Source: Pirellulaceae bacterium
GTDB taxonomy: Bacteria; Planctomycetota; Planctomycetia; Pirellulales; Pirellulaceae
Reading direction: 5' to 3'
Length of the DNA: 42,442 nt
Assembly (NCBI GenBank): GCA_028280445.1
Contig: JANQLU010000009.1
Coordinates: forward strand, 1-42,442
Below, piece by piece: positions 35,918 through 42,442 of the stretch. The translations under genes and the position numbers were made by a program. The notes beneath the pieces are model-generated. The model made no database searches. It was not told the origin of the DNA and saw nothing but the letters and a program-made list of their open reading frames with translations. Every line of letters starts with the position of its first letter. The stretch's first letter is position 1.

Positions 35918-36032
35918 TCAAATGGGAAATTCTTCTAACTCCGTGAAAGTAAATTGTCGGATGGAATTTTTCGCGCGGGGCGAGGCTCCTGCCGAGCCGT
36001 AATGGGACGAGTTCTCATTCTTGGAAAAACCA

Positions 36033-36089
36033 CCCGTGAACGGCAAGGCGTTAGGCAGCGTTGATTAAATCGGAAAGCTGTGAATTTGA
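36033..36089. repeat. Degenerate repeat half-arm and duplicated gene-end flank
   Basis: CGTGAACGGCAAGGCGTTAG (36035-36054) is a decayed family-1 arm. GGCAGCGTTGATTAAATCGG and on to 36089 repeats, in inverse orientation, the flank at 12421-12460, including the terminal codons of the small gene there. No open gene remains here. Confidence 0.75.
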
Positions 36090-36157
36090 TGTGAGCGGCA
36101 AGGCGCTAGCCGCCGGTATTTGTGGGTTCACCGGCGGCTAGCCCCTTGCCGCTCACA
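36090..36157. repeat. Palindromic repeat family 1, copy 7 (with extended flank)
   Basis: 68 bp. Left arm TGTGAGCGGCAAGGCGCTAG, right arm with the CCCC form, loop ATTTGTGGGTTC. It is the inverse complement of copy 2 apart from one loop base, and their outer flanks also match. It sits 25 bp after the DUF1501 gene end. Confidence 0.9.
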
Positions 36158-36181
36158 GAATCTCAGCGTGGGATTTTGCTT

Positions 36182-37480
36182 TTAGGCAAACAATGATTTA
36201 ACCGCTTTGCCTTTGTCGGCAATGGTAAATGGTCGCAGCGATGGTGACATCACTTTCTTTTCGAGATCCATTCCCAGGCCATAAGCGATCGTTGCATTAA
36301 AGTCGGGAACTTCGACCATGTCGTCTTCGATTTCACGCCCTTCATCATCCGTCTTGCCGAATTTGATACCACCTTTGATGCCTCCGCCGGCCAATAGACA
36401 GGTAAACGCTTGAGGGTAGTGGTTTCGCCCGTTGTTGCGCGCGACTTGAATCGTTGGTGTTCGTCCAAACTCGGTTGCCAGGACGACCATCGTGGTGTCC
36501 AACATTCCACGGGCCGACAGATCGGACAGCAAGGCCGCCATCGCCTGGTCGAGAACTTGGGCCTTTGTCGCAATTCGGCCAAAATTGTCGTCGTGCGTGT
36601 CCCAGCCGCCATCGTCGACTTCGATAAAACGCACTCCATTTTCAACCAATCGTCTGGCCAGCAAGCAGCCTTGTCCAAACGGGTTGTCGCCATAAGAGTT
36701 TCGCGTCGATTGTTTTTCGAGCGACAAATCGAACGCTTTGAGATCTTCGCTTTTCATCAAGCGAACGGCTTCGTCGTACATTTCGGCGTAAGCACGCGCT
36801 TGTTTGGTGTCATATTTTTTCATGAACTGGCGATTCATGCTTTTCAGCCGTGCCATGCGGCGTGCCAATCGTTCGTCATCAACGCCTCTGGGCAATTTGC
36901 TGTGTTGCAATCCCGCTGAGGGGTTGCCGATCGGCAATGCTGCGTGTTTGGATTCCAAAAATCCGCCGCCCAGCCCGGAGCTGTTGCCACCGATTTTGAC
37001 ATTGGCTGGCAAGGTTTTATTGACTTTTCCCAAGTGATAGGAACTCCAGGCTCCCATATCCGGGTGAGTGATCGTGCCGCGCATCGCGTAACTGGTGTGC
37101 ATAAAATAACGACCCTGAGCATGTGCCCCCTGCGTGGAGTTCATCGAGTTGATGACGGCAACATGTTTCATTTGTTTGGCCATGTTTGGAAAATGCTCGC
37201 TGACGCGAATGCCATCGACATTTGTTTTGATCGTTTCGACCGGTCCCTGTGTGTCGGCACCTGGTTTGGGATCAAACGTGTCGATGTGGCTCATTCCTCC
37301 GCTCATGTACAGATAGATGACCGATTTCGCTTTGGCAAACTCGGGAGCGCGATTGTAGGTTCCGGAAGCCAGAGCTGCATTGGCGAGAAATGGCATCGCT
37401 CCAAGCCCCAGAAATGATTTTGCAGCACCTTCGACAAATTGCCGTCGAGAAAAACCGTCGGAAACTTTTTTGATATTCAT
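36182..37480 (-). CDS. DUF1501 family secreted protein
   Basis: 432 aa. The N-terminus SRRQFVEGAAKSFLGLGAMP (about 11-30) resembles a Tat signal (paired Arg, then a hydrophobic run), though the motif is not perfect. The body shows the DUF1501 pattern: VIYLYMSGGMSHIDTFDPKP, GCLLARRLVENGVRFIEVDD, GGWDTHDDNF and LATEFGRTPT...GRNHYP, which follows the alkaline-phosphatase/sulfatase fold with its metal-binding Asp/His residues. These proteins are numerous in planctomycetes and nearly always sit next to a DUF1549/DUF1553 gene, as here (43 bp upstream on the same strand). The reaction is unknown. Co-transcription with that gene is likely. Confidence 0.92.
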   Translation of the reverse strand: MNIKKVSDGFSRRQFVEGAAKSFLGLGAMPFLANAALASGTYNRAPEFAKAKSVIYLYMSGGMSHIDTFDPKPGADTQGPVETIKTNVDGIRVSEHFPNMAKQMKHVAVINSMNSTQGAHAQGRYFMHTSYAMRGTITHPDMGAWSSYHLGKVNKTLPANVKIGGNSSGLGGGFLESKHAALPIGNPSAGLQHSKLPRGVDDERLARRMARLKSMNRQFMKKYDTKQARAYAEMYDEAVRLMKSEDLKAFDLSLEKQSTRNSYGDNPFGQGCLLARRLVENGVRFIEVDDGGWDTHDDNFGRIATKAQVLDQAMAALLSDLSARGMLDTTMVVLATEFGRTPTIQVARNNGRNHYPQAFTCLLAGGGIKGGIKFGKTDDEGREIEDDMVEVPDFNATIAYGLGMDLEKKVMSPSLRPFTIADKGKAVKSLFA

Positions 37481-37523
37481 ATTGCGCTCGCAAATGAGGT
37501 TGGTGATTTTGGAAATCGATCAA

Positions 37524-39653
37524 TTAACGAATGAAAATGAACTCGCTGGAATTCACCAGTGTCCAGATCAGGTCGGCCGCAGCTTCGCGGCTATTTTTAA
37601 TGCGTTTGAAATCATTTTCCCACATTCGTCGTTCACTAGCCGTTGGTTTTCGGCTGAGCATGGTCAGGTAAACCGACTCAATGGCTTCGCGAACGGATGG
37701 AGTTTGAACGGCGTTTTTCATCAACACGGTATTTGGATTGTTGGCAATCCGCGTCTCGACAAATCCGTTCATCAGTGACAAGGCTTGAGTGACGGCAGGA
37801 TCAACATTGGCGTTGTCGATCGTTTCTCGGTCGCTTTGCCCGAATTCGCGCAGAAAATGTCCCGGAGGTGCCGGTGAACTGGTGTCCGCCGCACGCTGGT
37901 AATATCGATTGCCGCCGACACGACGATATTTTTTGACCAACTCATCACGTTGTTTGAGCAACGATTTGACTTGTTGCTGGTTTCTTTGTCGTTGAGCGCG
38001 GCGAAGTTTTGTCTGCAACTCTTTGCGTTCGCGATTCAGCATTTCACGTTCTTTCGAGTATCGGCGTTGCATCTGGGCCATCATGCCTCGACGTCCACCG
38101 CCAGCAGCCGCTTTTTCAACCACTTCCATCAACTCTTTTGCCGACATTTTGGAAGCTTTTTCGTAAGCTTCATAAACATCTTTGGCGCCGTAGAAATTTG
38201 CAATCCGATTTCGCGGCTCGGGCGGAGGAATGTTGTCAACGTCTTCGATGGTCATCGTCAGTAGCGAATCCCAAATCTGTTCTGCCGACATCCGTCTGAG
38301 AACGGGACCAGGGAAGTTATACTTGCGAGCCTCGACAATATCCTTGCCCGTTGTGTTGGCGTTGTAGGCACGCGTGTTGTAAATAACTCGGAGATACTGT
38401 TTCAAATCGAAATTCAGTTGAACCATCAATTCCGTCAAGTGCTTCATTAATTTAGGATTCGATGCGACCGTTTGATCGCTGATGTCGTCGATCGGCTCGA
38501 TCAGAGCCAAACCCATTGCCTGTTTCCACATCCGGTTGGCAATGACTTTTGCAAAACGAGGAGTGTCAGCTTTGGTTAGCCAGTTGGCATAAATTTCACG
38601 TGATTTAATTTGACGAGCGCCGTAGATCACCTGAGGTCGGCGTTTGTTTCGCCGGGAACTCATTCGCGGGATTGTTGGATCGACCAGCGCTTTACCGCTG
38701 AACATTTCTTTGGCCTTGATGACTTCGTACTCCTCGCCTTTTTTGCCCAGGTATCCTTCTGGGAGTCGAGCGAGCCCGGTGCCGTTTCCAGAAACTCCGT
38801 AGGAAAACGGCAAGACCATTCGCCGCACATAAGGGCGAAGGCTTTGGTCAAAATCTTTTGAGCGAGTCATTCTGAAGAACTCGCGGGAGCGTTGTTGATT
38901 CTGTTGTCCATACCGATAATTCATGCCGCCGGTAAACGCGACCATTTCGTAATACTGACGTTGAGTCCATTTGTCGAATGGATGATCGTGGCATTGGGCG
39001 CATTCGAGTCGCGTTCCCAAAAAAATACGAATGGTGTTGGACATGTTATCTTCGGGCATATTAACATCGCGCAAATAATATCCGACGGCACCATTGTCTT
39101 TTTGCAAATTGCCTCCGCTCGAAGAAATCAATTCGCGAACAAACTGGTCATAAGGTTTGTTGTCTCGCAATGATTTTTTGACGAATTCGATGTACGGTTG
39201 GCCGGTGATGTTATTGTTTAGTTTGGTTTTGATTCGCAGGACATCGGCCCAAAAATTAAATTGGCGACTGACGTAGCCGTTGGATTCCAACAAATTGTCG
39301 ACCAACACGGCACGTTTGTTTGGGCTTTTGGAGTTCAGAAATTTTCGCGACTCGTCGAGAGTTGGAATGCGGCCGATAATGTCGAGGTAGGCTCGGCGGA
39401 GAAAAGTCGCGTCGGTAGCACGAGAGTTGAATTTCTGCTGATTCAACTCCAGCTGACTTTCAATCAGGCCGTCAATTTCGGCCGCCATTTTTTTGATTTC
39501 TCGTTGAGAAATTCTTTTGAGCGAACGATTTTTATTGGCGGCGGATTTCGTATTTCTCGAAGTGGAGATTTCTTGAGCAAAAGATCCTGATTGGCAAAAT
39601 CCGATTCCAATCATCAAGGCCGTGAGAATCACAATCTGATAGCGACTGATCAT
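37524..39653 (-). CDS. DUF1549/DUF1553 (PSCyt2/PSD1) secreted protein
   Basis: 709 aa from the ATG at 39653, which has AAGGA upstream and begins a signal peptide (MISRYQIVILTALMIGIGFC, cleavage near FAQ). The DUF1549 part (about 50-250) has FLRRAYLDIIGRIPT and LGTRLECAQCHDHPFDKWTQ, with a CxxCH motif at 218-222 that could bind haem. The DUF1553 part (about 330-705) has RFAKVIANRMWKQAMGLALI, RVIYNTRAYNANT and, near the end, LTMLSRKPTASERRMW and DLIWTLVNSSEFIFIR. A Lys/Arg/Gln-rich coiled coil (about 510-575) interrupts it. There is no N-terminal PSCyt1 cytochrome domain, unlike some relatives. It pairs with the downstream DUF1501 gene; a redox or polysaccharide-related outer role is suspected, not shown. 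Confidence 0.92.
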   Translation of the reverse strand: MISRYQIVILTALMIGIGFCQSGSFAQEISTSRNTKSAANKNRSLKRISQREIKKMAAEIDGLIESQLELNQQKFNSRATDATFLRRAYLDIIGRIPTLDESRKFLNSKSPNKRAVLVDNLLESNGYVSRQFNFWADVLRIKTKLNNNITGQPYIEFVKKSLRDNKPYDQFVRELISSSGGNLQKDNGAVGYYLRDVNMPEDNMSNTIRIFLGTRLECAQCHDHPFDKWTQRQYYEMVAFTGGMNYRYGQQNQQRSREFFRMTRSKDFDQSLRPYVRRMVLPFSYGVSGNGTGLARLPEGYLGKKGEEYEVIKAKEMFSGKALVDPTIPRMSSRRNKRRPQVIYGARQIKSREIYANWLTKADTPRFAKVIANRMWKQAMGLALIEPIDDISDQTVASNPKLMKHLTELMVQLNFDLKQYLRVIYNTRAYNANTTGKDIVEARKYNFPGPVLRRMSAEQIWDSLLTMTIEDVDNIPPPEPRNRIANFYGAKDVYEAYEKASKMSAKELMEVVEKAAAGGGRRGMMAQMQRRYSKEREMLNRERKELQTKLRRAQRQRNQQQVKSLLKQRDELVKKYRRVGGNRYYQRAADTSSPAPPGHFLREFGQSDRETIDNANVDPAVTQALSLMNGFVETRIANNPNTVLMKNAVQTPSVREAIESVYLTMLSRKPTASERRMWENDFKRIKNSREAAADLIWTLVNSSEFIFIR

Positions 39654-40052
39654 GTCCTGAATTCCTTCAAAATACGAGAATTTCTGCAGATTTATTGTGG
39701 TACCGATCTCTAAACGGGTTGTGGACAAATATTATTTGCCTGCAACCGACGATTATACGGTTTGGCAAGATATTCACCAGATTTTGCAAAAAACGTGCAA
39801 CGGGAACAGCCCAAATCATAAGTGCGAAGTGTGAGCGAGGGACCAAAACCACGCAGACGTGCAGTGAAACACGATACGTCGCTGACGAGGAAATTTCATG
39901 CATACTTCAAACCTTACCAACACGACGCGCCAGCGAGTGGTTTTGCGCTGTCGAACCACTCGTTGGCGCTTCGTGCTTGTAATCAGTCGCAAATGACTGC
40001 TTCACAAGGAACAGTCAAGAAAAGCCAGTATCATTCGCAAATCTTTGCCAAA
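39654..40052. other. Gap between same-strand genes
   Basis: 399 bp with no supported gene. It contains degenerate palindromic repeats (listed separately). Confidence 0.5.
39821..39966. repeat. Degenerate palindromic cluster (families 2 and 4)
   Basis: AGTGCGAAGTGTGAGCGAGG (39821-39840) matches the left arm of the family-2 element at 3957. Further on, CCAGCGAGTGGTT (39930-39942) and AACCACTCGTTGG (39954-39966) form a 13-bp stem with one wobble pair, followed by CGCTTCGTGCTT, which resembles the family-2 right arm. Confidence 0.6.
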
Positions 40053-40913
40053 TCAATTCATCGATTGCACGACAAATTCATATCCACCATTGGCTTGGCG
40101 AACTCGAAAGACCGTCTGCTGCACTTTTTTCAAAGCGATACTGTTTTGTTTGGCAAAATTGATTTCCAAGGCAATCAATTTTTTGGTCAGGTCATTAGGG
40201 ATGAACTGAACCACAAAACGATGTTCAAAATCTTTGACTCCGGCGCGTCGCAATAACCGGCGATCCCAGTTCATCAACGTAGCGCGGCGATGAGTAAAGA
40301 ACACGCGGTTTTCCCGAACTCGTGTTGTTGATTTCAATGTTGGATTGGTCGATACACCCGAAAGCAGATCGACACGCGGCATCGATTGACTGACCAAGCC
40401 AATTTGAATCCCAAAATAATCGAGTTGTTGTGCGTAATTTTCGATGTTGTCTTGCGAATACTCCACTGTCCAACGCTCCCAGGGACGATCGCCGGGCCGC
40501 CAAGGAACGTACTCCTCTTCGTCTTCTCGACCCGGGCCGATACCCGGCCCGCTTTTGTTGTGGCGTCCGAGTTGTTCATATTCTCCCATAAGCTTCGATG
40601 GGAGATCCGTCATCGCTTCGAGCATTTCCTTGAGTTGAGGTTTCTGGATTTCGGGAAACTCCTGAACGCCTGGTGGCTGAATTTGGTTGGCGACTCCAGT
40701 GAATTTTTTTTCGGGATCGTCATCCTCGTCTTCGTACAGCTGGATGGCGATCGGCTCCGCCATGCCTCGACCGGCAATTTGAAAAAAGAACCAAACGATC
40801 AGCATCAGGGAGACCAGAATGCCTGCGAACAACACGAATGTCGTTAGCAGCGCCGAGAGTTTGTCATAACGACTGACTTGGGCAACATTGTCGTTTGAGT
40901 TGTACTTAATCAC
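40053..40913 (-). CDS. Single-pass membrane protein, paralogue of next gene
   Basis: 286 aa from a GTG at 40913 (GGGGG upstream; no ATG near). A short cytoplasmic tail precedes one membrane helix (about 22-46), then an acidic stretch (LYEDEDDDPEKK), a GVQEFPEIQKPQLKEMLEAM motif and a Gly/Glu-rich linker. The C-terminal domain (about 145-286) begins PWERWTVEYSQDNIENYAQQ and includes RVFFTHRRATLMNWDRRLL, RFVVQFIPNDL and a final TVFRVRQANGGYEFVVQSM. The same motifs in the same order occur in the neighbouring gene, 33 bp upstream. Function unknown; the layout recalls periplasm-facing partners of energy-coupling (TolR/ExbD-like) systems, but this is only an inference. Confidence 0.75.
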   Translation of the reverse strand: MIKYNSNDNVAQVSRYDKLSALLTTFVLFAGILVSLMLIVWFFFQIAGRGMAEPIAIQLYEDEDDDPEKKFTGVANQIQPPGVQEFPEIQKPQLKEMLEAMTDLPSKLMGEYEQLGRHNKSGPGIGPGREDEEEYVPWRPGDRPWERWTVEYSQDNIENYAQQLDYFGIQIGLVSQSMPRVDLLSGVSTNPTLKSTTRVRENRVFFTHRRATLMNWDRRLLRRAGVKDFEHRFVVQFIPNDLTKKLIALEINFAKQNSIALKKVQQTVFRVRQANGGYEFVVQSMN

Positions 40914-40946
40914 TTCGGCCCCCGTTTTAGTTGTTGAGCCGTGACG

Positions 40947-41801
40947 CTACTCCATCGAGTCGACGTAGTACTCGTACCGACCTCCATTGTCTCTGACTTT
41001 GAAAGTCGTTCGCGTCACGTTTTTCAGGTTCTTGCCATTGGCGGCAGCGTACTTCGCTTCGAGTTGTGCGAGGATGTTTGTGATTCGCCGAGGATAAAAC
41101 TGAACAATAAACCGACCTGCGAGATCTTTGATTCCCGCGCGGTTGGCCAGTTTTTCGTCCCATCGTCGCAGACGGGCATTGGAATGTGAAAAAAAGACTC
41201 GTTTTTCTTGTCGCCGCGTTGTCGTTTGGGAGATCGGGGTTGTCGTCAAATTAGAAATCAGGTCAATCCGAGGCGTGCGACGACTGACCACTCCGACTTG
41301 AATCTGAAAGAAAGTCAATTGCTGCGCATAAGTTCGTAAATCAGAACTGGTATACTCGACGACCCAGCGATCCCACGGCGCACCTCCTGTACCACCTTCG
41401 CCACCGCCGTCTCGATGCCCGAGCCCAGTTCCTTTTCCCATCAACGCCGCACTTCCGTCAACTCTTTCGAGTCGCCCTTGAATGCTGGAAACTGCATCGG
41501 TTACCGCTTCCAATGCATCGGCCAACTGAGGGACTTCGACTTCAGGAAATTCTTCGACACCGGGTTCTTCGAAATCTTCTGCTTCGCCTTCGGGGGCTTC
41601 TTCGCCAGGCTTGCCTGGAAATTCCGTAATCGCGACCGCTTCGGTTCGATTCAAGCTAAAAATCGAAAGCAACCAGATCAAAAATCCGAGCAACACCATG
41701 ATGCCGATGATGGTGACCACAGCGGTCAACCAAGCGGATGTTTGTTCGTAAGACGAAACCTTGGTCTCGACAACCAGATTAGGCTTCTGAACCAACTTCA
41801 T
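40947..41801 (-). CDS. Single-pass membrane protein, paralogue of previous gene
   Basis: 284 aa from the ATG at 41801, with GAGGAAA upstream; the frame opens at 41822 without a ribosome site. A cytoplasmic tail, one membrane helix (about 26-48), an acidic Gly/Glu/Pro stretch, GVEEFPEVEVPQLADALEAV (matching the paralogue), a Gly-rich linker and a C-terminal domain PWDRWVVEYTSSDLRTYAQQ ... RVFFSHSNARLRRWDEKLA ... RFIVQFYPRRI ... FKVRDNGGRYEYYVDSM. The two genes plainly come from one duplication. Spacings of 33 and 40 bp suggest one operon with the large gene upstream. Confidence 0.78.
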   Translation of the reverse strand: MKLVQKPNLVVETKVSSYEQTSAWLTAVVTIIGIMVLLGFLIWLLSIFSLNRTEAVAITEFPGKPGEEAPEGEAEDFEEPGVEEFPEVEVPQLADALEAVTDAVSSIQGRLERVDGSAALMGKGTGLGHRDGGGEGGTGGAPWDRWVVEYTSSDLRTYAQQLTFFQIQVGVVSRRTPRIDLISNLTTTPISQTTTRRQEKRVFFSHSNARLRRWDEKLANRAGIKDLAGRFIVQFYPRRITNILAQLEAKYAAANGKNLKNVTRTTFKVRDNGGRYEYYVDSME

Positions 41802-41841
41802 ATTTTTCCTCAGCAAACACAACGAAATATGTCAGTAATTA

Positions 41842-42442
41842 TTATTTCTGTCGACGATCCAATAATTGTCCATTGGGGCGAATGGAGAGATACCATTTTT
41901 CCCACTCTTTTTTGGCCACCAGGAAATCTTCGAGACTCGGTTTTTCCGGCAAGCGGATTGAGTCGATCTTGCGGCTGATAAATCGCAAACCATTGTGAGC
42001 CTTCATGGCGATCTCAAGATTCGGGTCGCTGACGGCATAGATCAACGCCGGAGCATTGTCGATGTCTCGGCGGTTGGCCAGGAAATTAACACCGACCCAA
42101 CGTGGACCAACACTGCGATGAGTGACCAAACCTCGAATCCAAGCGCGCTGTTTAGCTTTAGAGCTTGAATCTCCTGTCAATGCAAGGTTCTTGAAAGACT
42201 GTTTGATCCGCAACAAATCTTCTTCGTCTGATGGGTTGTCAATGAGCTTCATCAAATCTTCGGTGTTGCGGACGATTTCTTCGCCCAGCAATTTACCATT
42301 GACGTTTCTCAAATTCCCTTCGCCAAATCCTTTGGAAGCTTTCAATCGTCCTTTGCGATTTCCCAAGGCCATCAGTTCGGTACTGCGGACCAAAAACAAC
42401 ACGCCAAACGCGGTGTTCAGCGATTGATCTTCTTCGATCAGA
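41842..42442 (-). CDS. C-terminal part of a larger protein (5' end outside window)
   Basis: About 200 codons, open at the window edge; the frame continues beyond 42442 (EEDQSLNTAFGVLFLVRSTE near the edge). That phrase is typical of the end of planctomycete prenyltransferase/terpene-cyclase-repeat-like secreted proteins (inference from memory). The remainder is helical: LRIKQSFKNLALTGDSSSK, then RWVGVNFLANRRDIDNAPAL and a HEAT-like ALIYAVSDPNLEIAMKAHNG. The C-terminus is basic. It lies 40 bp upstream of the paralogous membrane-protein pair and reads with them. The full-length product cannot be named from this part. Confidence 0.7.
   Translation of the reverse strand, partial: LIEEDQSLNTAFGVLFLVRSTELMALGNRKGRLKASKGFGEGNLRNVNGKLLGEEIVRNTEDLMKLIDNPSDEEDLLRIKQSFKNLALTGDSSSKAKQRAWIRGLVTHRSVGPRWVGVNFLANRRDIDNAPALIYAVSDPNLEIAMKAHNGLRFISRKIDSIRLPEKPSLEDFLVAKKEWEKWYLSIRPNGQLLDRRQK

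Noticed and set aside
35984..35998. GGCTC...GAGCC hairpin after the second GGDEF gene
   Set aside because: The stem is only 5 bp with no T-run, too weak to call a terminator.

Overview
The window looks like a chromosomal segment of a planctomycete, probably Pirellulaceae-like. This rests on gene content: a secreted DUF1501 protein paired with a DUF1549/DUF1553 protein, a type I sulfatase, many secreted proteins and lipoproteins of no familiar class, HEAT-repeat/propeller proteins, and several families of intergenic palindromes. There is no rRNA and no intact mobile element. Most genes stand alone or in pairs.

Layout. 1-5.4 kb: three secreted proteins on the minus strand (a C39-like/gluzincin fusion, a HEAT plus beta-propeller protein, a PqqB-like metallo-beta-lactamase-fold hydrolase). 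5.9-9.8 kb: an integration scar. An intact tRNA-Ala(GGC) is followed by a frameshifted tyrosine-recombinase N-terminus. About 3.5 kb later a damaged copy of the tRNA 3' half is followed by a second, stop-interrupted recombinase N-terminus. Between the two lie a membrane-anchored redox/PDZ protein with an in-frame TGA, a small hypothetical protein and a SUKH-like protein. 10-12 kb: an orphan CheW and a soluble PAS chemoreceptor. 12.4-20.9 kb: a BamE/SmpA-like small protein, a secreted protein, an ornithine cyclodeaminase-family enzyme, a polyphosphate kinase 2, two lipoproteins (one with a P460-like haem motif) and two unrecognised genes. 21-29.8 kb: a sulfatase, a small K+-channel-like protein and a tripartite RND efflux system with the outer-membrane factor divergent from adaptor and pump. 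30.2-32.3 kb: a NrfH-NrfA cytochrome c nitrite reductase pair. 32.5-35.9 kb: a GNAT acetyltransferase and two tandem paralogous membrane diguanylate cyclases. 36.2-39.7 kb: the DUF1501/DUF1549 pair. 40-42.4 kb: two paralogous single-pass membrane proteins and the end of a larger gene, reading as an operon on the minus strand.

The most interesting observation is the gene at 6410-7681. Its reading frame is open except for one TGA, placed where the second cysteine of a CxxC redox motif would sit. A perfect 6-bp hairpin with an AGGTT loop follows 19 nt after the TGA. This is the layout of a bacterial selenocysteine (UGA/SECIS) signal, so the gene may encode a selenoprotein. A single nonsense mutation in a decaying island is the competing explanation.

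The second theme is repeats. Seven copies of a 67-71 bp near-perfect palindrome lie in intergenic gaps. Two copies also share about 40 bp of outside flank that includes the 3' end of a gene. Three other palindrome families and an inverted CTCTGCGT-type repeat are also present.
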